From positions 54,686-118,685 of the forward strand of contig JBBHKE010003490.1 of the NCBI GenBank assembly GCA_037447655.1: a stretch of DNA of 64,000 nt, in the 5' to 3' direction. The notes under the pieces were generated by a model. That model saw nothing but the letters and a program-made list of their open reading frames with translations. It ran no database searches and was not told the origin of the DNA. A program made the translations under genes and the position numbers. The DNA is from Zygnema cylindricum (lineage: Eukaryota > Streptophyta > Zygnematophyceae > Zygnematales > Zygnemataceae). Shown piece after piece: positions 37,053 through 49,219 of the stretch. The stretch's first letter is position 1. Every line of letters begins with the position of its first letter.

Positions 37053-39133
37053 TCACCAATGTGGTGGCGTCTTGTCTACAAAACAAAAATAATAATTAAA
37101 TGTCAGTCCAAAAAGTAAAAAAAAAAAAAATGAATGAAAAAGCACCACATCTTTTATGCAAATCGGTTCTTCGGAAAGTCTATCAAGAAAACGAGGAGAA
37201 TTTATGACAAAAGGGTCATTGTAAAACTCACAAAAAGCCTGACATTCGGCTTTGGTCCGTTGTTATTTTGCTGAACATCCCTTTGGAAGATACTTTCCGA
37301 AAATATAATTCATCTTTAATTCCGCACAATCCGGATGTCCGTTAGTTACACAAATCTCGGTAAAATAGTTGTTGGTGATATTACTGTACTTAGAACAATT
37401 TCAGGCTCCAAAAAACAAAATGAAGACATATTTTTTTCCATTGTTTGAAACATTTTTAATCAAATGATGGGTAGATGTGAACATAGAAATACTCAAGCTT
37501 GAGAAAGTGGGAACCTCAACATATATTGAAAAGTTAAGTGGTTCCATATATGGAAATATAGTTAAAGAACCTGCCAATGTCTATAAAATCTAAGAAAAAT
37601 ACAAATATGCATCGATAACTCTAAAACATAAACATGGAAACATACAATACAATTTTCCTAGTTGACTGAACATATGTTATCAAACTTACCTTCATTTATT
37701 CTACAAATACTATCATTAAAATTTGTGAACATTGACCATTCATTAAGTTAAACTTCACTGGATAAGAAAAAAGGAAATTTTCAATAAATGTGCATCTTCC
37801 AAAAGAATTACTATTTTGTACAACATTCAAATGACAAATTATTATTATTTTTGAGAAGATAAATCAATCAGCTGTTTATGATTTTGCACAAAGATTGTAA
37901 GCCTTACAAAGAGATGCTTTGACCTTCTGATAGAAGTGGAGGTAAGACTCCACTCAGTTCGTTGTGACCCAAATTTCTATTTTCCCAAAGAAGAAAGAAG
38001 AGATAAGTAGAGAAAAAAAGTGGATAGTTTACCAAAATCATTAACTAGAGTACAAGTCCCAGTGGGCAAACAAGTAACAACACTTTTTTTTCAGTTGTAA
38101 TTTTCTTGGGGTTAATCTCTATATACTTCCAATTGAACTAAAACTCAATTTGAAGGGACCCATAAAAGAATGAACTATATTGAAAGAAAGCGAATGAATA
38201 GAACTATCAGTACTACAAGGTAAAAACACATGAACTAATTAGGGGAAACAAATGTTCAAAATAGTAAGGGAATTATTAAGTCATCTTACATTCCATAAAG
38301 TTCGGTTAAGTTTGTCAAGATCGGAAAAGTGCCGTACATCTGGTTTTCCGAGAGATCTCTTCAGACCATCTCCCTTCAACCCAACTCTTTGTTAGGAAAC
38401 ATGCCAAGTTGTTGAAACATCATTTATAAATTCAATAATTAAAATATACGAAATCAAGAGTAAAATTTCAATAATTAAAATCGATACATATAAGGGACAA
38501 GTCATACAAGTAAATGGCAAAAAATCGTCGGATATTCATGCATGTAAAAAAACGTTCTAGCTAAAAAAAAACATTAATTCATTTTTTTGGCACCAACATT
38601 ATTTGTGATAAAAGTTTCTCACAACACATTCATATAGAGACCTCCTAATTTTGGTGAGACTCGGCCCTTCAATTTATGACGATGTAGAAACCTGCAAACT
38701 TTCCAATATTTGTTCCTCTTTTCGGTTTCATTAGATGTCAGCGGGGTGAAATATTTTTGGCGGGAAACCTTTAGAAACCAATTCAACTTCATGTTAAATT
38801 ATTTGTATGTATATGGGAGCAAACTTTTTAGCAATTGAGATTAAATCCTTTATTATGCTATAGATAAACACCACCCAGAAATAATATTTAATGAGTGTTT
38901 TAAGCATTGAATTTCGTACATCTCAAGCTAAACAATGGCAATATTGATGACAAGAAAAACAAAATCATTCATTGGCCATATACATGATGTTTAAATAGTG
39001 TGGATGCCTTACAAAGCCAACTTTTTTTTTACAACGAATCATGATGCAGACTTTCTTTCCCGTATCCATATTTTTAGTGTATCACACCTAGCTAAATAAC
39101 AAAAATGTTTGATAGAAAAAGGTTTCACATACC

Positions 39134-39409
39134 AAAAGTGCGACATGCAAGTAGAATCGTACTTAATTTTCAAATCATAGAACAAAGTGTACATGCAGTT
39201 TCAGTATTTTATTCGTACCATAAAACTAATTTTTACTTTGCAACAACTCTTACTCGTACGAAGTCAACGCAAAAAGTGCGACATGCAAGTAGAATCGTAC
39301 TTAATTTTCAAATCATAGAACAAAGTGTACATGCAGTTTCAGTATTTTATTCGTACCATAAAACTAATTTTTACTTTGCAACAACTCTTACTAGTACGAA
39401 GTCAAAGTA
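39134..39409 (+). repeat. 138-bp tandem duplication
   Basis: Two nearly identical copies (39134-39271, 39272-39409) starting AAAAGTGCGACATGCAAGTA. 138 is a multiple of three, so the frame stays open, but the peptide is unrecognised and lies in an intron of D. Confidence 0.85.
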
Positions 39410-39929
39410 CTAGGTTCGACACAAGAGTTTCTACGAAGGGTATTCTCACTTGCATTTTTCGGTCATGTTTTTGATGACTAATTGGTGGATCTTTGGTGAA
39501 ATTTAAGTGAATCTTTGGTGAATCTACCCGTTAGTTGGAAATAGGTTCGAAACTAAACCAAATCACTTCATAGCTCATCATTACTTAGGCATTGAGTAAC
39601 CTAGAAAATAAACTTGAGTAACCAAGTACCTGTAACTGAAGAGTTACAAACGTGAAAAAAAGTCAGATTCGAAATTTTGAAAGCCTACATTACCAAATAA
39701 ACGACAATTTTTGAACGGTTGAATCTGCCTACATATGAGCTCACAAAGACCGTACACTTGACCGTATACATGTTGCCGTACTTTAAGGTAATGCTACCTA
39801 GCAGATCTATACTTTTGTACAACGGTCTACACTTGCGACAAAAAGTTTGAACAAACTATAAGTTGTTCCTCCATCAGGCGTTGCCAGTAATTAAAAATAA
39901 TAATTGTCAGGAGACATGTACTAGCAGTA

Positions 39930-39960
39930 CACCCTATATCGCTATTAGTGTTAATGTTTA
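39930..39960. mobile_element. Left half of an M1 MITE
   Basis: CACCCTATATCGCTATTAGT then GTTAATGTTTA, preceded by TA. It stops where the foldback element begins; the right half is not seen at the other side. Confidence 0.5.
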
Positions 39961-39963
39961 TTA

Positions 39964-41168
39964 AGGGTGGACTTCCATTAGGCGTCCCAATAATTGTACG
40001 TAAGTTTTTACTGAAGGGCGTGCCTTCCATTAGGTCGCGTTTGTAAACCTGCGTAGCTCATTCTGGTTGGGTACACGTAGGTTAATATTCGATGCTTAAA
40101 ATCTTGAAAGAATCTTCGAATGCAATGTCAGAACGCAATATCTGTACGAACGGAGGTAAAATCTGTACCAGCGGAGATAATATCTGTACCAGCTGAAGTA
40201 TTTAATGACTCGTACAGAGGGCATTAAATGTACTACCCAAAATTCCAAAACGCAACGACAAAAAGGCGGCGGCAAACTTTGATGGTGGGAGCGTGACGGG
40301 ATAATTTCGACGGATTCGCAGCCACCCTGGCGGAAGGCACATGGCCCTTGCGACGTGTACGCACATACGCGGGCGCTCATCCTGGATTCTTTTTACCTTT
40401 TCCACGCGGCCTATTTTTACACCTTCTGTGTTCGAGAACTGTCCTCACTCTGCACGGTCTTAGGGGGGACTTCCATTAGCGAAAAAGTGGGATTTTTTAC
40501 TGATGGCCGTACCGTTTCGTACAGGTTCGTACAGAGTATTTTTTTTTTAAACAAAAACAACATTACAGAAATTGTCCAAGGTTGTAAACGTAAATTAGGA
40601 CCGTCAGATTCAATTGCACTTTTTATCCGTGACGCCACATCACCAACCCTACAGTTTGCTTAGACCGTGCACAGGGAGGACAATTCTCGAACACAGAATG
40701 TGTAAAAATAGGCCGTGTGGAAATGAGAAAAAAAATCCACAAGGAGCGCGCGCGTATTTGCGTACACGTCGCAAGGGCCATGTGACTTCCGCTAGGGTGG
40801 CTGCGAATCTGCCGAAATTATCCCGTCACGCTCCCACCATCAAAGTTTGCCGCCGCCTTTTTGTCGTTGCGTTTTGAAATTTTGGGTAGTACATTTAATG
40901 CCCTGTGTACGAGTCATTAATTACCTCCGACGGTACAGATATTTCCTCCGTGGGTACACATATTACCTTCGCTCGTACAGATATTGCGTTCAGACTTTGC
41001 ATTCTAAGATTCTTTCAAGATTTTAAGCATCTAATATTAACCTACGTGTTACCAACCAGAATGAGCCACGCAAAAAAAAAGTGGTTTACTGTCGCGACCT
41101 TAATGGAAGGCACGCCTTTCAGTAAAATGTTCCGTACAATTACTGAGACGCCAAATGGAAGTCCACCC
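39964..41168. mobile_element. Large foldback element (arms ~500 bp)
   Basis: Left arm 39964-40459 and right arm 40663-41168 are inverted copies. Markers: AGGGTGGACTTCCATT/AATGGAAGTCCACCCT, CGTGACGGGATAATTTCG and its inverse, and CATTCTGGTTGG and its inverse. TTA flanks both ends (39961-39963, 41169-41171), pointing to Harbinger-type mobilisation. A 197-bp MITE occupies the loop. No transposase. Confidence 0.75.
40463..40659. mobile_element. MITE in the foldback loop
   Basis: GGGGGGACTTCCATTAGCG ... ACAGTTTGC between TTA at 40460-40462 and 40660-40662. Its interior (GACCGTCAGATTCAATTGCA) recurs inverted at about 41214-41240, just outside the foldback. Confidence 0.6.
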
Positions 41169-41314
41169 TTAGAAAACTGTAGGGTCACTGACGTGGCGTC
41201 ACGGATAAAAAGTGCAATTGAATCTGACGGTCTTAATTTACGCCTACAACCTCGGACAATTTTCTGTAATGTTTTTGGCAGTAATTTTTTATCAATTTCC
41301 ATTAGGTTGTGACA

Positions 41315-41795
41315 CACTGGCACTAAACAAGGTATCATTTACCTGTTGTATTTTGATTGGTACGACTGAAATTCCTCAAACATTTCTCTACCGTAAAATT
41401 TGGAAGTAAGATTTGTAAGCGCGTTCAAAATTTAAGATTTGTACACGCGTACTAAATGTAAGATTCATACGAGCGTGCTATACAATTGCTCTAACATTCG
41501 TATAATTTTTTAAAACCCAAAATCATCCATATGAAATCAATAAAAACAGGCGCGCCAAATCACGAAGTTCAATGCATGGCCAAGCAAGCGCTAGAGAATA
41601 AAATTTTGGTGGTTTTGGTGGATTTGCATCCTCTCTTTCTGAATTCACATATTCAACACAAAATTCGACATATTTAAAATTGTACGATCTTTCCTTTCCC
41701 ACTTTAAAACTTGAATTAACATAAACATGAAGACTTTTGTTTATTTTCGATTTTGAAGACCTTTGGATTTCTACATCACCATAAACATAGATAAT
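41315..41795. other. No gene seen
   Basis: AT-rich, inside the long intron of D. Short GTACACGCGTACTAAATG-like repeats near 41415-41480. Confidence 0.4.
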
Positions 41796-42325
41796 GTTCA
41801 AGATAGAGGTGACGAGAGAGAGAGGGAAAATAAAAGGAGGGGAAAACCAAAGGAGAAAGAGAGGGAGAAAGGTGAGAATGAAGCGATATGGAAAGAGAAA
41901 AGTGAGCAAGATTGTGGAAAGGACAAGGTAAAGAAAAGAAAAAAACAAAGAAAAGGAAGAGAGAGAGAAATAGAAGAAAAAATTGGAAAGAAACTGGAAA
42001 TGACGAGGGAGAGAGAACGTGAGGAAAAGGGAGAGGGAGAGGGAGGGCGAGGGAAAGGGCGAGGGGAAAGGGGGGGAGGAAAATGAGAGAGGAGGGGGAG
42101 GGGGAAGGGGAGAGAGGGAGAGAGGGAGAGAGGGAGAGGGAGAGAGAGAAAGAGGGGGAGAGGGATAAAGGGAGAGAGAGAGGGAGAAAGGGAGAAAGGG
42201 AGAGGACAAGAGATAAAGAGGGAGATGACAAAGGGAGAGAGAGTGGGATAAGCCAAGAGAGAGAGCAGAGAGGGGAAATGAGGGACAAGATAGTGAGAGA
42301 GAGGAGAGAAAAAGTGATAGAGCTC
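41796..42325. repeat. Purine-rich tract beside LRR D exon
   Basis: GAGAGGGAGA-type sequence ending next to the donor of the N-terminal cap exon, matching the (CT)n that follows the same exon in C. Confidence 0.85.
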
Positions 42326-42439
42326 ACAAGGTGTAAATTTCTCCACCCATAGTGCAAAGAAGTGACGTGACGGGCATACTAATTTGGGCCATCGGCCATA
42401 GCTCACGAGATTGTTGCGGAAGGCCAACAAAGCCACCTG

Positions 42440-42600
42440 TGGGGCACAAAAGGGGGGGGAGAGAGGGAGGGAGAAGACGGAGAAGGAGATGAAAAGGGAG
42501 AAGGAGAGAAAGAGGAGATGCGAGGGATAGGGAAAGGCAGGGTAAGAGTAGGGGTAGAGGTAGATGAGGAAGGCAAGAGCCAGGGAGAAGTAGAGCGTGT
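42440..42600. repeat. Purine-rich tract upstream of LRR D cap exon
   Basis: GGAGAAGGAGA-type sequence between the cap exon and the copia element E, corresponding to the CT-rich intron 1 of C. Confidence 0.75.
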
Positions 42601-42643
42601 TAAAATTATGTGTCCATTTTCTGCATACTATCAATTGTCCTCA

Positions 42644-45600
42644 CTAAATAGGACCAACTCCTGTGAGCTGATTACAAACAACAATTTTATCTCGAAGAAC
42701 TCCCTTAGTCAAGTGATCTGCTGCTTGTTGAGCTGAACTAACAAACTCAAACTTTAAAATTTTCTTTTCAACTTGTTCTCTCACAAAATGTGTTTGAATG
42801 TCTATATGTTTTGTCCTTGCATGGTAAACTGGATTTTTCATCAAAGCAATGCTACTCTGATTATCTGTAAGAATCAAAGTCTCCTCTATGGGTTTTAACC
42901 CTATCTAAGAGTAAAAGTTGCGAAGCCAAATGGCTTCTTTTGCTGATTGAGAACGAGCCACGTATTCCGCCTCTGTGCTCGATAATGCCACAGAAGATTG
43001 GCGTTTCAAACTCCAACGGATAGGTCCTCTTGAACACGTGAAAATCCAGCCGGTAGTGCTCCTCCTTGTGTCGAGGTCGCCTCCCCAATCCGCATCAACA
43101 TAGCCGAAAAAATCAATGACTCCGATGTTCTTCAGAAATTGTAGGCCGTAATTTAAAGTCCCTTTCACATAACGTAAAATACATTTAACAGTATACTAAT
43201 GCTCTATACCTGGATTTTGCATGAATTGACTAGCTAATGCTCTAGACCTGGATTTTGCATGAATTGACTAGCTCAGCCTACAGCTACAGCTAAATCAGGG
43301 CGTGTACCAACCATTAAGTACATCAAGTTGCCCACTGCCTATTTCTAAGGGACTTGCCTCATCTGTTCTTTTTCAAACTCTAACTTAGGACCCATTTCTT
43401 TCGTAAGCTTTTGACTCGGGTCTAAAGGTGTTGATACGAGAATACACTCTTTCATACCAAAGCGTTTTAATACTTTTCTTGCATATTTTTGTTGATTTAT
43501 GGAGACTGTATAAACATCGTTTTTGATTTCTATACCAAGAAGGTAACTTAACTCTCCAAGGTCAATCGTCTCAAATTTGCTGTTCAAGTACCGTTTGACC
43601 TTTTCAATCTCGGCTGACAGATAACCAAACAGACTCATGTCATCGACATAAATTGGGACAATTACTAAGTTTTTGTCTTCCCCAATAGTGTAAACTACTC
43701 TATCTGTGTGACACCTTTTAAAGCCTTCTTTTCTCATTTCGGTGTCAAGTTTGATGTTCCAACACCTAAGACTATGTTTCAGACCATATATGGTTTTATG
43801 TAGTTTACACACCATGTGTTCTTTTCCTGGTACTATCATGCCCTCTGGTTGTTCCATGTACACTTCTTCCTCTAAATCCCCATTAAAGAATGCAGTTTTG
43901 ATATATAGTTGATGCATCTGGATACCCTCTGCTGCCCCTAAGGCTATTAAACTTTTGAGACTATTAAACTTCACTACTGGTGAGAAAGTCTCAATGTAAT
44001 CAACCCCCTCTTCTTGTGAATACCCCTTATCTACCAGCCTCGCTTTATATCTTTCCACTAATGCTTGTGATTTCCTCTTAATCTTAAGGACCCATTTACA
44101 CCCCACAATGATTTTCTCTTCTGGGCGTTCTACTAAGGTCCAAGTTTTGTATTTGATCAGTGATTCATATTCTAATTCTATTGCCTCCTTCCGTTTATGA
44201 GAATTTGAAACCTCCAAAACTTCATGAAAGGTTTGCGGTTCCCCCTCTGCCGCCATAAAGCTATAAGCTAAAACCACATCTCTCGTTACTTCAATGAGCC
44301 GTTTTGGTTTAGCACGTATCCGATTAGAAACTCTTTGAGGAGTTACCTTCAATCTTGATTGTTGAATCGGATTCGGAGGGGTTGCAATTTGCGAAGGTTG
44401 TGGTGCCGATAATTTCTCCACTGGTAAAGGTTGAAAGGTTGATGTTCTACTGGGGATGACGGAAGTCCGAACTGGAATAGAAATTAGCGTAGATGACGAA
44501 GGCTCCACTTCACGCTCTGTGCTTGGAGTACCTGGCATCTATGGGGACCCACTTTCCAAATCTTCTTGTTTTGTTAAAGGGAACATGGACAGTCTGTGGT
44601 TCTTCATACCAAGGGTCAAAATAATCTCTCTTATCTAAACTACTTTCTTTCCCTTCATCCATAGTCACATCTCCACTGACATGAACTTTCTGCGTAACTA
44701 GGTCATAAATTTTGTAAGCTTTTCTATTTATGTCATAACCTACAAAGACACAGGTCCAACTCTTCTTGTCAAATTTCTTTGTATTCTGTGTTGGGATGTG
44801 AACAAAGGTTTTACTTCCAAAAACTCTAAAATGATTAACATTTGGTCTAAAGCCTGACCAAGCTTCTTCAGGTGTAATATCTTTCAGAGAAGTACTAGGA
44901 GAACAATTTTTCAAATAAACTGCAGTAAGGATAGCTTCAGCCCATAGGTTTTGATTAAGTTTTGCACTATGTACTAAACAACGTGCAATTTCAACCGAAA
45001 TTCGGTTCAGTCTTTCTGATACTCCATTTGGCTGTGGACTATAAGCTACTGTGAATTCTTGTTGTGTCCCCCAAGTTTTGCAGTTTTCCTTAAAAGCATT
45101 GGAGGTATATTCCCCCTTATTATCCGACCTTAAAATCTGGATCCGCTCTCTTGCCTGATTTTCTACCATGGTTTTGAACTCTTTGAATTTCTCAAAGGCT
45201 TCTCCTTTGGATTTCATAAAATACAACCATACTTTTCTAGTGCACTCATCCGTAAACGTGATGAAAAATCTAGAACCTCTAGGACATAAGGGGTGAGGAC
45301 CGCTCAAGTCAGAATGAATAAGCTCTAGCTTCCTTCTATTTTTGGGTTCATCATCTTTATGAAAAAGAAGCCTTCTTTTCTTACCTTGAGCGCATCTTTC
45401 ACACACCGTAAGAATATCTTTAGCATTGACGTCCTCAAGTCCTCTGACCATCTTCTTTTCAATGAGTCGTTTGAGATTCTGCTCTCCTAGATGACCAAAT
45501 CGTTGATGCCATAGCTCCAAAGTTTGTGTTTTTTTGCTGAAATTCATCTGTGCATCTTTAACATCCAAACATAGAGTAAAAAGATTCCCTTCCGGATATC

Positions 45601-46554
45601 CAAGAGCGATTAGCTTTCCCTCACTCCTAATTTCACAACGTTCATTTTTCTTTTTCTCAAATTCAACTTTTAGTCCACACCTCACAGCATGCATAACATA
45701 AAAAAGGTTATGTTTTAAACCTGGTAAGTATAAAACTTCTTTTAGATGCCCTTCATGGCTACCAGTATCACAATATAACTGTAACTTAACCTCGCTTATT
45801 AAATTGGTCACCAAAATCTTATCATCTGCTAGTATAATCCGTCGAGGATTTTGTAATGCTGTGAGAGAAGAAAAATTAGACTTAATATCACACAAATGAT
45901 GAGACGCTCCTGAGTCCATAATCCATTTGCTTTTCCGAGCATTAAACTGTAAGAGGGAAAAATTAGTCTCATCTTGAATGTTCATGGCAAATGATTGTTT
46001 GTTTTGTTTGTTTTTGTCTTTGCTACGACAAACTGAAGACTTATGACCTGGTTTTCCACAACTGTAACAAACAATCTTTTTCTTGAAGTTTTCAATCTCT
46101 TCTTTTTAAATCTACAGTCAGTAGTGTGATGATTGGTTTTGCCACATATGGCACAAGCAGTTACTGACTCAATACGTTTAGTGACTGTTTGCCTTTGACA
46201 TAAAGAGCTGAATCTGACTCTTTTCCCTCCTTTCTTTTAATTTCAACTTCTTCTTGAATGAAATGCTGACATACTGCATATAGTAGGTTGACTTTTCAAA
46301 ATCTTGATCATCATAGCATACTGTGATGGTAATGATCTAAACAGTGTGAGGGTCAAATCATCATCATTCAGTTTTGTGCCAACTGCGGCTAAGTGTAACT
46401 TAAGCTCTTTCAGTCTATTGATATGGGTTTCCAAAATATCTCTACTCTCCATACTAAAGTCCAACAATTTGTTTTTTAATTGCATAATATTGGACGGATT
46501 AGTACGCTTATGTACAGTGCTTAGTTTATCCCACATAGCCTTATGTTTATCCAA
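42644..46554 (-). pseudogene. copia gag-pol of element E
   Basis: In minus-strand order: gag 46554-46243 (MDKHKAMWDKLSTVHKRTN); two zinc knuckles around 46165-46040 (CAICGKTNHHTTDC, CYSCGKPGHKSSVC) separated by a frameshift; protease/integrase 45985-44510 (491 codons; MDSGASHHLC, HQRFGHLG, CERCAQGKK, then SPQPNGVSERLNR near 45010); reverse transcriptase 44538-43345 (397 codons; FSPVVKFNSLKSLIALG, YVDDMSLFG); RNase H 43168-42905 (YVDADWGGD, SSTEAEYVA); and the tail 42877-42644 (KHIDIQTHFVREQVEK). Stops near 43350 and a 38-bp tandem duplication separate RT from RNase H. Long open stretches suggest fairly recent decay. Confidence 0.82.
43200..43275. repeat. 38-bp tandem duplication in element E
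   Basis: GCTCTATACCTGGATTTTGC ... twice in a row, differing at one or two bases. 38 is not a multiple of three, so it shifts the RT-RNase H frame. Confidence 0.75.
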
Positions 46555-46797
46555 CTCAACTATGTGTAAAAGTTGACTGTCTTCTACAACTAGAAAATTT
46601 AATGTCGTTCATTCTTCTTCCTTCTATCATATCCTGCTGCCTTGCTGCCTTTTGGGCTTCAGTAGGTTTTGTTCTGTGCTTGCTACAATACCCCCAATAA
46701 TTCTTAAATTTAGAATTTGGGTCATCTTAGCTTTCCATAAAAAATAATTACTACCATTAAATTTTTGATGTTTGTAATTTTACCTAAAGCTCGATAC

Positions 46798-46986
46798 AAT
46801 GTTGAGATTCAGAAAAGTGGCCATAAGATCATCCAATTACAAGACAGGAAGCTAAATAAAACAATTCTCTATATGAGAAAGCAAAGCTTAATTACTGAAC
46901 AAGAAAAGATAGATTAATTGTTTCCTTAGCTTCTTGTCTTGTAATTGACGATCCTATGGCCTACATTTTTTTGAATCTCAACAAGG
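46798..46986. mobile_element. ~190-bp foldback MITE
   Basis: Arms 46798-46868 and 46914-46986 are inverted: TGTTGAGATTCAGAAAAGTG with TTTTTTGAATCTCAACA, and CCAATTACAAGACAGGAAGC with GCTTCTTGTCTTGTAATTG. Superfamily not determinable; no clear target duplication. Confidence 0.65.
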
Positions 46987-46989
46987 GAA

Positions 46990-48075
46990 ACCAAGGAGGG
47001 GAGAGAGGTTAAAAGAAAGAGTAAACATAAACCGGAAAAAAGTAGTGGTTTTAAATAAACTGTAAGAAGACAATAAATAGCAGTGTACAAAGACAGATAG
47101 AGAGAGAGAGGAGAAGGCAAGGGGGAGGGAGGGGGAAGCAAGGAGGGGGAAGGAAGGAGGGAGCAAGTTGGGGAAAGGAGGGCAAGAAAGTGGGCGAGGG
47201 GAAGGGGGAGGAAGAAGGAGATGGAAAAATGGAAAAGGAGAGGAAGAGGGAGAGGGAGGGAGGGAGAGGAAGAGGGATAGGGAGGAAGAAGGGAGAGAGA
47301 GAGGGAGAGAGAGTGGGAGAGTAAGTGGGAGAGGGAGTAGGAGCAAGAGTAGGAGAGGGAGAGGGTATGGAAGGGAGATAGAGAGGGTGAGGGAGAACGC
47401 AAGGGAGAGGAGACAAAGGGGAAATGGTCGAGGAAGTGGGTACAACTATGGGTGCGAGACAAAGACAGAGGCAAAGAGAGGGAGAGGGTGAGGTAGAGAG
47501 AGAGGGAGATAAATAGGGAGAGGTGAAGGAAGAGACACAAGGACAGGAGAACGTAAGGGAAATGGAGAGGAGAGGGGAAAGGGAGAGAAAGAGGGGTAGT
47601 GAAGAAAGAGAGAGATGGATGGTGCCTAATACCCAAAAATATAGAAGAGAAACATAGAATACAGAGATAGAAATGAATTGAAATATATCGAAGAAAGAAG
47701 GGACAATTGGTAAAGGTAGAGAGAGGAGAGTAAGGGTGGAGAAAGAAAAAAGGTTAGGGAGACCAAAGTACACATTGAAGAAAAAGGGTGAGACAGGGAG
47801 GAACAGGGAGAGGGAGAGGTGGGGAAGGAGAGGGAACGATATATGTCACTCCGTGCTACTGGCCGATAATATTGATGATTAAAGGCTAGTGTAGGTGACA
47901 CGTGGAGCAATAGTGAGAGGAGGGTGAAAATAGAGAGGAGGATCTTCCATTGTACGGATACCAGTTTCACACTCCCCATAGAAAAAAAAAAAAAACGAAG
48001 GAAAACACTCTAATTAGGGAGAGAGAGGGAGAGGGAGTGGTTTAGAGAGAGAGAGAGAGGGTGGAGAAGCAGAGA
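46990..48075. repeat. ~1.1-kb purine-rich tract
   Basis: GAGGGAGA-type sequence with a less regular part at 47620-48000. The long Ser/Pro/Leu minus-strand frames here are spurious. Confidence 0.8.
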
Positions 48076-48104
48076 ATATGGATAAGGTTCCCTTCAGTGC
48101 AGTA

Positions 48105-48135
48105 CACCGTGTATCACTATTAGGGTTAACGTTTT
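48105..48135. mobile_element. Left piece of an M1 MITE split by copia element A
   Basis: CACCGTGTATCACTATTAGG then GTTAACGTTTT, preceded by TA (48103-48104). The rest of the MITE resumes at 60745. GTTTT at 48131-48135 is repeated at 60740-60744. Confidence 0.75.
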
Positions 48136-49206
48136 TGAAACTCTGAGACCTCCATTAGTCCTCAGAGTGGACAGCTTCCAAGAAGCCTCTAGGATAACCC
48201 TGACCCCTTTGTGTTTCAGCAAGAACAAATGCCACCCTGGCAGACAAAAACTCTGACCAACTTCACCCCTATAAAGGCAAGACTTTTTCGAGTCGATAGC
48301 AAAAAGAATCTCTGAATTTGCTCCCCTGAGCAGTAAGTTATGGAGGGTCCAAGTTGACATTTTGTACAGAAGCTCTTTGGGAGAGAGGGTCCTATCTCCT
48401 AATTTTTCTAAGTCCTATCTCTCTCACACACACTATCTACTAATGTACGGAGCCAATCATATTCCACTTCCGTACACAAAAGTACAACGGCTGGTGTACT
48501 TTTTGTACGGACATTGTACGACATGGCCTAAATGTCGACACGTGGTATATCCAGATTTGCTCCCTTAATCCTCGGAGATGCCGCGATCGAATGTTATTCC
48601 GCCACATGTCATCCGATGTGGCGATGACCACAAACCGCCGAAATCCTCTTCCGCGATCTCGGCGTTCATTCCAGCCGTCCGATTAAATTCACATTTAATC
48701 GTAGTCGTAATAAATACCTGCGCGGTATTCGTTTGGCTAAAGAAACAAATGCGCGGTATTCGTTTCATTATCCGTACTACAATCCGTATTTTTACAATAC
48801 TGAATCTATGTATCCCGTAAATAGTTTCACTTAAATGAATTATCCTACTTGGTAATGTATAACTACATATCTAAACGAATAAAGCGTAACTCTAGGTCAA
48901 GAGCTAACGGATAAGGCTACCGTCTACCGGTTGCTTACCGTCCGGCAGGTACCAGGATCAAATCATGGGGGCAGCACATATCCTTTTAGTAAATAAACCT
49001 CTAACGATAAATAAACTAATATACATATTTCTCGTAAACCTCTGGATAGCCTAGGTAGCCATGGCTCTAGCTTCCTCTCCAATTTCTCAATGACTGCGAT
49101 AAGTTTGAGAAGTTCGAGAGAGAAGTTAGAGGTAGAGTGCCTCGGCTTTTTCCTATATTTCTATTTAGACCTAGAAAATTCTTTAAACGGACCATTACTT
49201 TCTATA
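48136..49206 (-). repeat. 3' LTR of copia A
   Basis: On the minus strand TATAGAAAGTAATGG ... CTCAGAGTTTCA, 1071 bp; the first TG has decayed to TA. It shares GGGGGCAGCACATATCCTTT with the LTR at 59670-60739, not with B-type LTRs. Now abuts the interior of B. Confidence 0.78.
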
Positions 49207-49219
49207 CTCCCCTTATTTT

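Larger units (their letters stand above)
37053..42436 (-). pseudogene. Secreted leucine-rich-repeat protein D (broken)
   Basis: Paralogue of LRR C on the minus strand. Exons found: 42436-42328 (N-terminal cap, ALLAFRNNLVSYGRWP), 38358-38290 (DLSENQMYGTFPILTNLTEL), 37976-37908 (NLGHNELSGVLPPLLSEG), 37383-37232 (C-terminal cap, NNYFTEI ... QRTKAECQAF) and 37075-37053 (YKTPPHW-stop). LRR exons are phase 2 and 69 nt, one residue shorter than in C. Lesions: a TAA within the cap exon (the copy in C reads GAA), and one base fewer than C in the N-terminal cap exon. The signal-peptide exon is not found; a copia element starts at about 42.63 kb where it would be expected. The ~4-kb intron between 42328 and 38358 holds a 138-bp duplication and a large foldback. 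Confidence 0.65.
42630..46620 (-). mobile_element. Degenerate Ty1/copia element E (second lineage)
   Basis: Complete set of copia domains on the minus strand, but no LTR recognised at either end, so it is truncated or its LTRs have decayed. Its pol is clearly different from the A/B/C family (YVDDMSLFG and two zinc knuckles versus YVDDLLVL and one). Confidence 0.78.
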
